Source: JANQQC01 sp965262255
GTDB lineage: Bacteria; Pseudomonadota; Alphaproteobacteria; Caulobacterales; Hyphomonadaceae
Length of the DNA: 64,000 bases
Reading direction: 5' to 3'
Assembly: GCA_965262255.1 (NCBI GenBank)
Contig: OZ253505.1
Location: 4,035,810-4,099,809 of the forward strand
A program made the position numbers and the translations under genes. Within the stretch, counting starts at the first letter, position 1; each line of letters opens with the position of its first letter. The notes under the pieces were generated by a model that saw nothing but the letters and a program-made list of their open reading frames with translations, had not been told where the DNA came from and searched no databases. Positions 28,919 through 36,929 of this stretch are shown here, piece after piece.

Positions 28919-29149
28919 TTAGTCTTCGTACACCCCTGAGAATATGCTACCCCCCCCCATCAAACTAGTTGTAGCCACTGCCCCGAGGGCAAAAGACGAA
29001 ACCGAAACTTTCAATGAACGAGTCATACAAGGGGCTAAGCTTAGAATCTGGCCAGCAAAACGAGAAATTCTACCGCCGACAGAATGATCGGGTAAAAATT
29101 CGACACTCGAATCTTGGCCAACGGAAGGAATTGCAAGGGAAATGCTCAT
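28919..29149 (-). CDS. Autotransporter leader/signal peptide ORF (upstream half of the split gene)
   Basis: 76 codons from the ATG at 29149, with TTAAGGA 9-13 bases upstream. An extended N-terminal region is followed by the signal-like stretch MTRSLKVSVSSFALGAVATTSLMGGG and then, in the 9-G state, SIFSGVYED and a stop. If the tract had eight (or eleven) G, the frame would continue GG-VAYSQGCTKTNN into the passenger. The leader is unusually long (about 65 residues before the presumed cleavage site), as in some large autotransporters; an internal start at 29026 would give a normal length. Confidence 0.75.
   Translation of the reverse strand: MSISLAIPSVGQDSSVEFLPDHSVGGRISRFAGQILSLAPCMTRSLKVSVSSFALGAVATTSLMGGGSIFSGVYED
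28950..28958 (-). repeat. 9-bp G tract splitting the autotransporter
   Basis: Nine C on the plus strand. Coding-strand context is AT-G9-TAG, the same flank as the tract in the defence helicase. With nine G the leader stops at 28919; with ten G a TAG follows at once; with eight or eleven G leader and passenger join (the distance 29149 to 21778 minus one is a multiple of three). Confidence 0.88.
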
Positions 29150-29256
29150 AATGTTTTGTCCTTAATCAAACATTCAAATTTTGAGACCGGCGGGCGACTC
29201 AAACGCGGTGAACAGAGTTTCGACAAACACAACCAATTTACCGCTTACATAGTCAA

Positions 29257-29291
29257 ACTATAGCACAGAAATTTTTCTATGGGGGGGGGGG
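29257..29291 (-). promoter_or_regulatory. Candidate autotransporter promoter with poly-C at the -35 position
   Basis: On the minus strand an 11-C tract (29281-29291) is followed after 18 bases by TATAGT (29257-29262), a fair -10 box, about 110 bases before the leader ATG at 29149. The tract lies where the -35 hexamer should be. Promoters with a variable C tract of this sort control opc in Neisseria. Promoter function is inference. Confidence 0.45.
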
Positions 29292-29299
29292 TAGAAAAA
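29272..29299 (+). repeat. 11-bp G tract inside an 8-bp inverted repeat
   Basis: TTTTTCTA (29272-29279) and TAGAAAAA (29292-29299) are perfect inverted copies around T plus eleven G (29281-29291). The G tract is the longest homopolymer of its kind in the window. The flanks AT-Gn-TAG match those of the two gene-breaking tracts. Confidence 0.85.
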
Positions 29300-29428
29300 A
29301 GTGCTAAAGTTCTATTAACGTATAGACCTCCAAAAGATAAAAAATTAGTTATTTTGCATACCGATTGACCTTCCACAAGTCAAGTCGAACTTCCGAACAA
29401 CTATACTATAGGGTTGCTCGATCGCGAG

Positions 29429-29473
29429 AAGCGTTTTCAGGGAATTTTAAAATCCGCTGAAAACGCTTTTTCC
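29429..29473 (+). terminator. Rho-independent terminator-like hairpin
   Basis: AAGCGTTTTCAG (29429-29440) and CTGAAAACGCTT (29457-29468) form a perfect 12-bp stem with a 16-base loop, followed by a short T run. It points along the plus strand, but no plus-strand gene precedes it within the visible intergenic region, so the gene it once served may be gone. Confidence 0.6.
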
Positions 29474-29574
29474 CCAAATTCGAATTTCCAGACATAATCC
29501 TACAGTACCCTCATGAAGTGCTTCATGGCCAGAGTCTTTGGCTTTGTGTTGACTAACTTTACAACTTTGCGATT

Positions 29575-30054
29575 AAGATAGCAGGTGGAAAATTAGGTAA
29601 TGGAACACGAATTCCAGATGTTTCGTCAGCTCTATAATTGTTCGGACAAACATATGAGGACGTTTGGAAATACGATAAATCTGTTAATCCTAAGTCCTTA
29701 GACCCGAGACCACGATTTTACGCGGACCGAATCTATAACGCATTTGATAAAGAGTATCTGGTAAATTCCTTTAAAGAACGTCCGCCTGTCGAAATAACAT
29801 TCTGAGCAGATATTCTATTCGGGGTACTAAAAACTGTTAACGGGCACGCGATTGTTAAACAGTATCCGATTCCAATAAAATATCTATGTCATAGAGTACT
29901 CACTGTCGGTTGTGGAGAGAGTGAATGTACGAAGTACTTTATGGTGTTGAACTCTTGGGAAGAATTGTGGGGAGTCAAAGGATTTGCTTGGCTAAGCAAA
30001 GAATTTTTAAACTTCAACGTTTATGGCCTACTCAGATTGCGAGCAAAAAGATAG
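29575..30054 (+). pseudogene. Degenerate papain-family (C1A) cysteine peptidase
   Basis: One frame of 160 codons, interrupted by two stops (TAA near 29635 and TGA near 29803), still reads as the C-terminal half of a C1A peptidase. It has FGQTYEDVWKYD, then CHRVLTVGCGE (the region of the catalytic histidine, GHAVxxVG in intact enzymes), then FMVLNSWEELWGVKGFAWLSKEF (the NSWGxxWGxxGY signature with the active-site asparagine). The N-terminal half with the catalytic cysteine was not found, and an upstream stop at 29554 closes the frame. A dead gene fragment. Confidence 0.65.
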
Positions 30055-30670
30055 ATCTAACCGTCTGTACGGGAGCGCGACAGATTGTTACCGTCAATAT
30101 AATGATTCGAGTTGGAACCGTTAAGCTCATCCACTGAAATCACAGAAAGGCGAAGACTAATGTCGGAGCCCACAAAAATGCAATTTTGTCGGTTTCTCGT
30201 TGCAATGCGTTGATTGCCATAGTGTAAATCGATAAGATAACGAAGGTATCGTGGACAAAGAAGTTCTATTTAAGCGGACAGACGGTTACGAAGTGGGGAA
30301 AGAGGTACAAGTAGTAAGGTGAATCTGGACTTGAAGATCGCTCTTAACGTCAACATACAAGTCCGAAAGTGACACCAGAAGAAAATGTTCAGGTGAGTTC
30401 CAAATTCTCAACTCACAATCCGACACTTTTTACTTGCAAAACTATTCTCTCGAGTATATAAGCTCTAAGTTTACAAAACGTCGATACAGATTCATTATGG
30501 ATCAAATTTGAGCAAATTTTTTGCGAATGCCATCCAGCACCGAATTGATAATCTTCTTGGGAGCTTGAAACCTCTGTTCAAGAGTCTTATGTAGGTAGTT
30601 GAGTTGCCGTTCGTTAGGTTAAACTTGCTTTATGGTGAATCGTTATCGCGTACGATCTCGTTCCAAAACT
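30055..30670. other. Intergenic region after the peptidase remnant
   Basis: About 615 bases before the second small-protein/HEPN pair. I see no coding pattern, tRNA or strong repeat. It must contain the promoter of the pair, but no clear boxes were found. An in-frame ATG at 30632 lies here as an alternative start for the next gene. Confidence 0.4.
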
Positions 30671-30961
30671 ATGGGGACTACAGTGGAAATTTCAGATAAC
30701 GTTCTGGAGTCTGTGAGAAAACTTTGTTCAGAATCTTTCGATAAGGGGAAGCATCGAGATGTGCAAATGAGTTTTGATATAGACGAGGGTGGAGAGCTTT
30801 GTATAAGAGTTAGTCTTTTCTTTGATCCTAGTACGACAATCGAAGATTTTGAACGATGGCGATTGACTAACTTCCTGTTCAATGTTAGCGAAATTTGTTC
30901 AGAAGAATATGGAAATGTATTACCGTGGCTTGACTTTCAGGAAGCAAAGGAGCTGGCATGA
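30671..30961 (+). CDS. Small partner protein of the HEPN-like module, second copy
   Basis: About 96 residues from ATG 30671; the frame also has an ATG at 30632 (109 residues), but the relative at 10740-11003 begins at the VEIS/MEIS position, which favours the later start. Shared features are the EIS start, DKGKHRDVQM, CIRVSLFFDPSTTIEDF and an acidic C-terminus. The stop overlaps the next start by four bases (ATGA), so translation of the pair is coupled. The function is unknown; no nucleotidyltransferase or DNA-binding motif is evident. Confidence 0.6.
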   Translation: MGTTVEISDNVLESVRKLCSESFDKGKHRDVQMSFDIDEGGELCIRVSLFFDPSTTIEDFERWRLTNFLFNVSEICSEEYGNVLPWLDFQEAKELA

Positions 30962-31500
30962 GTTATGCAGAAGATTTATCCGAGGCCGCGAAATTTATCG
31001 CCTCGGTTCGAACTGAACATCTTTCTAGTCAGGCAATGCTTAGACTTGCCATTCATGCGTCTTATCAGGCTCTGCTACACTGTTTACAGAGAATGTGTGC
31101 TGACGAGTTTGTAGGAAATGAGTTAGATGAAGACGTACCTACTAAAGCTTGGCACGAAGTTTACCGCGCACTTCGTCATGACGTGATTAGGAGATCGTGC
31201 CAAGATAGAGATATCGAGCATTTTCCAAAAGAATTCCGGGAGTTAGCTCAGGGTATATATTCGTTACAGCAAGCTCGTTTCTCAGCTGATTATGATTCGA
31301 GAGTTCTGGTAAATGTTGTACAAGTGGATGGACTTGTAACTCTGGCAAGAGAATGCATTAAGATAATTGGCGATGCAACTAGAAAGAACAGAGTAGCTTT
31401 CGCTACTTGGATAATGTTCGATAAAACAGGAGGGGTGAAAGATGCTCGTAACCGAGCAAGGTCAAAAGATCCGACTGCTTTAGTTCCGGTAAGGAAGTAG
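30958..31500 (+). CDS. HEPN-like protein, second copy of the module
   Basis: 180 residues. The helix ASYQALLHCLQRMCADEFVG corresponds to SYYAVFHRAAEICAETLVG of the first copy. AWHEVYRALRHDVIRRSC matches AWNEFYRNLRHDTIRDAC with the conserved arginine-histidine cluster, and the end FATWIMFDKTGGVKDARNRAR matches as well. Overall similarity is modest, so the two copies are old paralogues or independent arrivals. This pair stands alone with no helicase or methylase nearby, which shows the module can exist without the DISARM-like genes. RNase activity is possible for HEPN folds but unproven here. Confidence 0.6.
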   Translation: MSYAEDLSEAAKFIASVRTEHLSSQAMLRLAIHASYQALLHCLQRMCADEFVGNELDEDVPTKAWHEVYRALRHDVIRRSCQDRDIEHFPKEFRELAQGIYSLQQARFSADYDSRVLVNVVQVDGLVTLARECIKIIGDATRKNRVAFATWIMFDKTGGVKDARNRARSKDPTALVPVRK

Positions 31501-31846
31501 ACTGTTCATTGTAATGCTCGCTTGATTGGGCAAATGAAAAGTGCCGATGAACTGCCTAGATTACGAACTAACCCAAGAATCATGCGACCACGATTATATT
31601 CGTCGAGTCCGTAGCATAAACGGTAAAAAAGTAATAATCATTAATTGTTCCGAAACCATTCTAGTGTCCCACAAATCTCTTATGATCGTCTAGGTTCTTG
31701 TCGGCTCTTCCTCATCACTACTATTAGTAAGCTCGATCGAGGGTTGCGAATTTAGACAATTGATTCCTGTGGATATTTGTTCCGTTGGAACCGATCTCCA
31801 AACTTTTATGTCCAGACCTATCACTACCTTAACTTCAAATTAACTA
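31501..31846. other. Intergenic region upstream of lexA
   Basis: No gene or repeat visible. The lexA control region starts at its right end, with a TTGACT box at 31847-31852. Confidence 0.4.
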
Positions 31847-31859
31847 TTGACTTTTAAGT

Positions 31860-31874
31860 GAACGAGTATAGAAC
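31860..31874 (+). promoter_or_regulatory. SOS box of alphaproteobacterial type upstream of lexA
   Basis: GAAC-GAGTATA-GAAC, which on the other strand is GTTC-N7-GTTC, the direct-repeat LexA site of alphaproteobacteria. It ends 35 bases before the lexA ATG and just after a TTGACT -35-like box (31847-31852), the usual place for lexA autoregulation. No second copy was spotted at other gene starts in the window. Confidence 0.75.
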
Positions 31875-31909
31875 ATATAGTAAAAATTGTTAACCATAGG
31901 AATTTCCAG

Positions 31910-32593
31910 ATGCTTACCAAACGCCAACGAGAACTCTTAATATTCATCCACGGACAACTCAAAGAAAAGGGGTATTCCCCGTCTTACCAGGAGATGCAAG
32001 AACACCTCAATCTATCGTCAAAGTCTGGAATCTATCGACATATTCTATGTCTGGTCGAACGCGGGTTTATTCGGCGTATTCCGAACAAAGCAAGAGCGCT
32101 AGAAGTTATCAAACTGCCAGATTCGGTAACACTATCTGCTCCGCCTAAAGGAAGACAAGAATTTCGACCCACTATCGTTGGTTCCAACAAACCCGACGTC
32201 GTCACGCCAGACCATACGATTCCTTTCCTTGGATACATTGCATTTGATAGCCCACTCTCGGCAATGGCAAAAGAACGATACCGGATGAAATTACCTGACA
32301 GATTAGATTCAGAAATTGACTACTTCGCCTTAGAAATAAACGGATTATGGATGACTGAAGCAGGCATTATGGATGATGACGTTCTAATTTTCAGAAAGAC
32401 AGAGTCTGCTCTTAACGGAGATATTGTATGCGCCTATCTGGATAACGAAACTGTTGCGATAAGGCGGTTTCGTCAATCTGGTAGATCAATTGCTTTAGAA
32501 ACAGCAGAGAAAGATAAAGAAACTCAAATCTTTAAGAGCAGGCAAATTGATATCCAGGGAAAACTTGTATTTCTTCAACGTACACTTGAGTAA
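31910..32593 (+). CDS. lexA: LexA repressor lacking the self-cleavage residues
   Basis: 227 residues. The N-terminal winged helix (QRELLIFIHGQLKEKGYSPS, SSKSGIYRHI, ERGFIRRIPNKARALEV) is typical of alphaproteobacterial LexA. The C-terminal peptidase-like domain is recognisable, but its active parts are changed. The Ala-Gly cleavage site is Ala-Phe (GYIAFDSP, residues 111-112). The catalytic serine is tryptophan (NGLWM, Trp147; SGMSM in E. coli). The catalytic lysine is arginine (AIRRF, about Arg185; TVKRL in E. coli). The upstream SOS box is intact. Inference: the protein binds DNA and dimerises but cannot be inactivated by RecA-stimulated self-cleavage. AGGAA precedes the ATG. Confidence 0.9.
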   Translation: MLTKRQRELLIFIHGQLKEKGYSPSYQEMQEHLNLSSKSGIYRHILCLVERGFIRRIPNKARALEVIKLPDSVTLSAPPKGRQEFRPTIVGSNKPDVVTPDHTIPFLGYIAFDSPLSAMAKERYRMKLPDRLDSEIDYFALEINGLWMTEAGIMDDDVLIFRKTESALNGDIVCAYLDNETVAIRRFRQSGRSIALETAEKDKETQIFKSRQIDIQGKLVFLQRTLE

Positions 32594-32967
32594 GTCTCAT
32601 TGGAGTATCTATTGGAATGCTACTACTAAATCAAAAACAACAAAGACTGAGACAGTTGCACAATCCGTTCACTGACCGAAAATCCGTCGCAATACCGCGA
32701 TTCCCGACCTTAACAGAGCCGAACTCGTTTACTGACAAATACGAATTTGTACTAAATTGCTGATGTCTAGACTGATCCAGCATTATGCAACAGTCTTAGA
32801 CGCGTGGTGACTCTCCAATACCACTTACCCTTAGAAACTCCATATCACTCCTCGGTTTCAGTTGGCTAAGATTTTGAACTGTCAATCTGCCAAGATTTTT
32901 CGAAGGTAACGTTGAAATTGCCTATCGAAAGACTACATATGATTTAAGTCGTTTAGACAGGATTCCT
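32594..32967. other. Intergenic region between lexA and gltX
   Basis: About 375 bases. In many alphaproteobacteria comEC lies between lexA and gltX; here I find no comEC-like frame, only non-coding sequence. Confidence 0.45.
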
Positions 32968-34440
32968 ATGGACGTTATCACCCGATATGCCCCCTCGCCT
33001 ACAGGGATGCCTCATTTAGGGGGTAGCCGCACGGCGTTGTATAATTTCCTATATGCCAAACATCACGGTGGCAAATTTCGCCTTAGAATCGAAGACACTG
33101 ACCGAAAGCGCTCTACGAAGGAAGCGGAACAGGCAATCATTGAAAGCTTGGATTGGCTAGGGATAAAACACGACAAGTCAATCGTTTATCAGAGTACTAG
33201 GACGAAAATCTACCAAATCCACGTAGAACAAATGCTCAAAAGAGGAACAGCATTCAAATGTTATGAGACGATCGAAAATCTCCGGAAAAGACGCGATGAC
33301 GGCCTAAAGAAACGTGAACGTTCTAAAGATGCCAATCTCAGTGACGATGAACGTCAAGAATTGCAAGAGCAAGCAGACAAATTGCTTGCGCCATTTCGAT
33401 CGCCGTGGCGTGATGGTGACAGATTGCAGCCCGGCGATGCCCCGTACACGATACGTTTACGAGCTCCGGATGAGGGAACCGTTCAAATAGATGATACGGT
33501 ACACGGAACAATTTCCGTGAATGCTAAGGAGATCGATGACTTAGTGCTGTTACGTGCTGATCGAACTCCAACATATCTTCTTGCTGTAGTAGTCGACGAA
33601 GAAGAAATGGACATTACCCATATCATTCGCGGAGACGACCACCTGCTCAATTCTGTTCGTCAATCTGTAATCTATAAAGGACTCGGCTGGAAAATCCCGA
33701 CGATTACTCATCTTCCATTAATTCATGGCTCGGATGGTCGCAAACTTTCAAAACGAGAAGCCGCTAGAAACGTTCTCGATTATAGAGACCGTGGTTACCT
33801 GCCAGAGGCTTTAGTATCCTACTTGACACGGTTGGGTTGGAGCCACGGAAATCAGGAAATTTTCTCTTTAGAAGAAGCTATATCTCTGTTTGACCTTGGA
33901 GGTATCCATAAGAGTCCCGCCAGACTAGACTTGGATAAACTCGATTCAGTGAATGCTCATTTTATTCGGTCATCTGAAACAGAAAGATTATTTGAACGTG
34001 TCACACCTTATATTCAGCAAAAGGTTTCGCTCAATGCGGTAAAGGAACAGAGGATAATTTCTGCACTTCCCCTTATAAAAGATCGCGCCTCTAATCTGCC
34101 TCAGCTTGCTGATGCCCTATCGTTCTTGTTAGTCGAAAGACCCATTGAACTAAATAAAAAAGCGCGTAAAACAATACAAAAGGCTGGGACCAATAGACTA
34201 AAGCTTATTGAAGAACATTTGAGTAAAATCGAAGATTGGAATGAAAATTCTATCCAAGAAGGCTTGAATTTTCTGTGTTCGTCACAAGATTTAACGTTAG
34301 GAGAGATTGGCTCGCCAATTCGAGCGGCAGTGACTGGTGGACTACCTGCCCCAGATTTAGCACGTGTGCTGAATTGGATAGGACGTGACGAAATTCTATT
34401 GCGTATTCGCGATCAATTGGGTACTATGGAAGATTGCTAA
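32968..34440 (+). CDS. gltX: Glutamyl-tRNA synthetase
   Basis: 490 residues, normal length. The class I HIGH-type motif is in RYAPSPTGMPHLGGSRTALYN at residues 5-25, and the KMSKS-type motif is GRKLSKREA near residue 260. It charges tRNA-Glu with glutamate using ATP. AGGA precedes the ATG at 32968. It is followed after 13 bases by gltA, the usual alphaproteobacterial pairing. Many alphaproteobacteria carry two GltX-like enzymes, one of which also charges tRNA-Gln for later amidation; whether this is that one cannot be told. Confidence 0.96.
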   Translation: MDVITRYAPSPTGMPHLGGSRTALYNFLYAKHHGGKFRLRIEDTDRKRSTKEAEQAIIESLDWLGIKHDKSIVYQSTRTKIYQIHVEQMLKRGTAFKCYETIENLRKRRDDGLKKRERSKDANLSDDERQELQEQADKLLAPFRSPWRDGDRLQPGDAPYTIRLRAPDEGTVQIDDTVHGTISVNAKEIDDLVLLRADRTPTYLLAVVVDEEEMDITHIIRGDDHLLNSVRQSVIYKGLGWKIPTITHLPLIHGSDGRKLSKREAARNVLDYRDRGYLPEALVSYLTRLGWSHGNQEIFSLEEAISLFDLGGIHKSPARLDLDKLDSVNAHFIRSSETERLFERVTPYIQQKVSLNAVKEQRIISALPLIKDRASNLPQLADALSFLLVERPIELNKKARKTIQKAGTNRLKLIEEHLSKIEDWNENSIQEGLNFLCSSQDLTLGEIGSPIRAAVTGGLPAPDLARVLNWIGRDEILLRIRDQLGTMEDC

Positions 34441-34453
34441 GGGAATTAATTTC

Positions 34454-35758
34454 ATGGAAAATAAGGTCGAACAAAGCGGCGTTGCAACTATAGAAGTTGC
34501 GGGAAACACGATCGAGTTGCCTGTCCTAAAAGGTACACTCGGAGCAGATGTTATAGACGTAAAGTCGCTTTACGCTAAGTCGGGCATGTTTACACTCGAT
34601 CCAGGGTTCACGTCCACAGCGAGTTGCGAGTCTCAGATTACCTTTGTAGACGGTGAACACGGTATACTATTATATCGTGGTTACCCAATTGAACAGCTTG
34701 CTGAACACTGTGACCACCTTGAAGTTTGCTACCTCCTTTTGCATGGCGAGTTACCGAACAAAGAACAATTTCAAGCCTTCCAAGCAAAAATCAATAATCA
34801 CACACTTCTCCATTCGCGATTGGATAAGTTTATTGATAGTTTTCCGCTTAACAGCCATCCGATGGCTATGATGACATCGACGGTTGGTGCATTGGCTGCA
34901 TTTTATCCTGACCTAATGGACATAACAAATTCAGAGGAACGATGGCTATCGACGCACCGACTAATTGCAAAAATGATAACTCTGGCAGGCCGGGCCTATA
35001 AGCACTCCGTCGGGCAACCTTTCGTGCAACCGCAGAACAGTCTTTCGTATGCAGAAAACTTTTTGAATATGTGTTTCTCGGTACCTGCTGAACCTTACAA
35101 TATAGACCCGGTCGTCACAAAAGCCATGAATCGCCTATTGATACTTCAAGCCGACCATGAGCAGAACGCTTCGACCTCGACCGTTAGATTGGCGGGATCT
35201 TCGGGCGCACATCCGTTTGCAGCCATCGCTTCAGGTATTGCTAGTCTTTGGGGGCCTAGCCATGGAGGAGCAAACGAAGCTTGTCTTGCAATGCTCAATG
35301 AAATCGGAGATGTAAAGAACATTCCAGAATTTATCAAACGAGCGAAGGATAAGAACGATCCCTTCCGACTTATGGGTTTCGGACATAGAGTTTACAAAAA
35401 CTATGACCCCCGGGCCAAGGTCATGCAAAATACTGTTCATGAGCTGATGGATTCACTGAACATTGAAGATAACTCCCTTCTGCAGATTGCTATTGAACTT
35501 GAAAAAATAGCTCTAGAAGACGACTATTTTGTCGAAAGAAAACTTTACCCGAATGTTGATTTTTACTCAGGATTGGCGATGGAAGTTATTGGCTTTCCAC
35601 GGGAGATGTTTACTGTTCTTTTCGCGTTGGGACGAACTACGGGTTGGGTTGCTCAGCTTAACGAGATGATTCAAGACAAGACGCAACGGATTGGCAGGCC
35701 ACGGCAAATTTATACGGGAATGCCCGCTCGCGACTTTGTTGCGTTAGATGATCGTTAA
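34454..35758 (+). CDS. gltA: Citrate synthase
   Basis: 434 residues from the ATG at 34454, which has AAGGGAA upstream; an earlier in-frame start at 34385 would overlap gltX and lacks family similarity. It joins oxaloacetate and acetyl-CoA at the entry of the TCA cycle. Visible landmarks are FVDGEHGILLYRGYPIEQLA near residues 58-77, the active-site histidine regions HEQNAS and GPSHGGANEA, and MGFGHRVYKNYDPRAK. The end RPRQIYTG is typical of the hexameric Gram-negative enzyme. It converges on lpxB with only 16 bases between the stops. Confidence 0.96.
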   Translation: MENKVEQSGVATIEVAGNTIELPVLKGTLGADVIDVKSLYAKSGMFTLDPGFTSTASCESQITFVDGEHGILLYRGYPIEQLAEHCDHLEVCYLLLHGELPNKEQFQAFQAKINNHTLLHSRLDKFIDSFPLNSHPMAMMTSTVGALAAFYPDLMDITNSEERWLSTHRLIAKMITLAGRAYKHSVGQPFVQPQNSLSYAENFLNMCFSVPAEPYNIDPVVTKAMNRLLILQADHEQNASTSTVRLAGSSGAHPFAAIASGIASLWGPSHGGANEACLAMLNEIGDVKNIPEFIKRAKDKNDPFRLMGFGHRVYKNYDPRAKVMQNTVHELMDSLNIEDNSLLQIAIELEKIALEDDYFVERKLYPNVDFYSGLAMEVIGFPREMFTVLFALGRTTGWVAQLNEMIQDKTQRIGRPRQIYTGMPARDFVALDDR

Positions 35759-35774
35759 ACCCATCTCACAACAA

Positions 35775-36929
35775 TTATAAATATTCTAGAATGGTTTCAC
35801 CCGCAATTTGGTAGGGCGGCTCTTCGTCAACTCCCATACGTTTCAGAGCTTGATTCTGCAAAATTACGGCTCGCTTGAGTCGCTCCTCACTACCAAGCAT
35901 CGCTATACCCGTCTTAGAAATAAGTCCAGCTCGTAAACGAGTCTGAATAAATTCAGGAATAATCTCCTGATCATCACTTATTATATTGAGTAATGTAACG
36001 TGATGACGCTGATACAATAATCCTCTTGCAATAGCCCAAGTCAGCCATCCTGACCGATAACCGACGATTAGAGGAGTTTCCTGAAGTGCAACCTCTGTCG
36101 AAGCAGTACCAGAGCAAACAATCGCTAAGTCAGCACCAGCAACCGCATCAACCTTGCAAGCCTCATCAATTACCTCAATAGTTTCGTAGGATTGAAACTT
36201 CTGCCTATAATAATCCTTCACTGTATCCGCTGGCACCGATTTTACTATGAGATTTGGAACGCTTTCTTGAATACGCCTAGCAGCATCCAACAATACCGGT
36301 GCGACTAAATCCATTTCACTTTTTCTGCTACCCGGCAAAACAAGCAGAAATTTCTGATTGCTTGGGATGCCATTATCACTTCTAAATTTTTTTCCGTCCC
36401 CTTTTATCGTTCGAGATAACGCTGGTACTCCAATGACCGTCGTTTTCAATCCATGTTTTTGGTAGTACGGCTGTTCAATATCATATATACATAGCAAATG
36501 ATCCACGGTAGACGCTAAAGTTTTGGCACGACCAGACCGAGTAGCCCAGACCTGTGGGCCGATAAGTTTAATAATCGGTATTTTCGGGGAACGTTTTCTC
36601 AATCTCTGAGCGATACGTAATGAGAATCCCCAAGAGTCTATTAATACGACTACTTTTGGGTTGGCTTCGATAATTTCATCGACGGACTGTTTCGCCAGAT
36701 CAATAGCTTTTGCCCAAACTTTGAATCCCTCAAACAATCCAACCACAGATAGAGGCGAGGGATCAATGTTCGATTGAATACCAATCTCTCGCATGGACGA
36801 ACCACCAATGCCAGCAAACGTAAGATTTGGCTTTATACTACGAAGATAATCGACAACCTCGCGACCCAACTGATCGCCAGAAGGTTCAGCGGCTACAAGA
36901 AAAACATCAGTCTTGGGCGGTGAATTCAT
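35775..36929 (-). CDS. lpxB: Lipid-A-disaccharide synthase
   Basis: 384 residues from the ATG at 36929 (MNSPPKTDVFLVAAEPSGDQLG); longer forms from 36971 would reach further into lpxI. It joins UDP-2,3-diacylglucosamine and lipid X to make the lipid A disaccharide at the inner membrane. The N-terminal AAEPSGDQLG and IGGSSMREIG motifs and the C-terminal CSGTASTEVALQETPLIVGYR glycosyltransferase motif are clear. It overlaps lpxI by 23 bases, as expected for co-translated lipid A genes, and is the last gene of the minus-strand block. Confidence 0.95.
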   Translation of the reverse strand: MNSPPKTDVFLVAAEPSGDQLGREVVDYLRSIKPNLTFAGIGGSSMREIGIQSNIDPSPLSVVGLFEGFKVWAKAIDLAKQSVDEIIEANPKVVVLIDSWGFSLRIAQRLRKRSPKIPIIKLIGPQVWATRSGRAKTLASTVDHLLCIYDIEQPYYQKHGLKTTVIGVPALSRTIKGDGKKFRSDNGIPSNQKFLLVLPGSRKSEMDLVAPVLLDAARRIQESVPNLIVKSVPADTVKDYYRQKFQSYETIEVIDEACKVDAVAGADLAIVCSGTASTEVALQETPLIVGYRSGWLTWAIARGLLYQRHHVTLLNIISDDQEIIPEFIQTRLRAGLISKTGIAMLGSEERLKRAVILQNQALKRMGVDEEPPYQIAGETILEYL

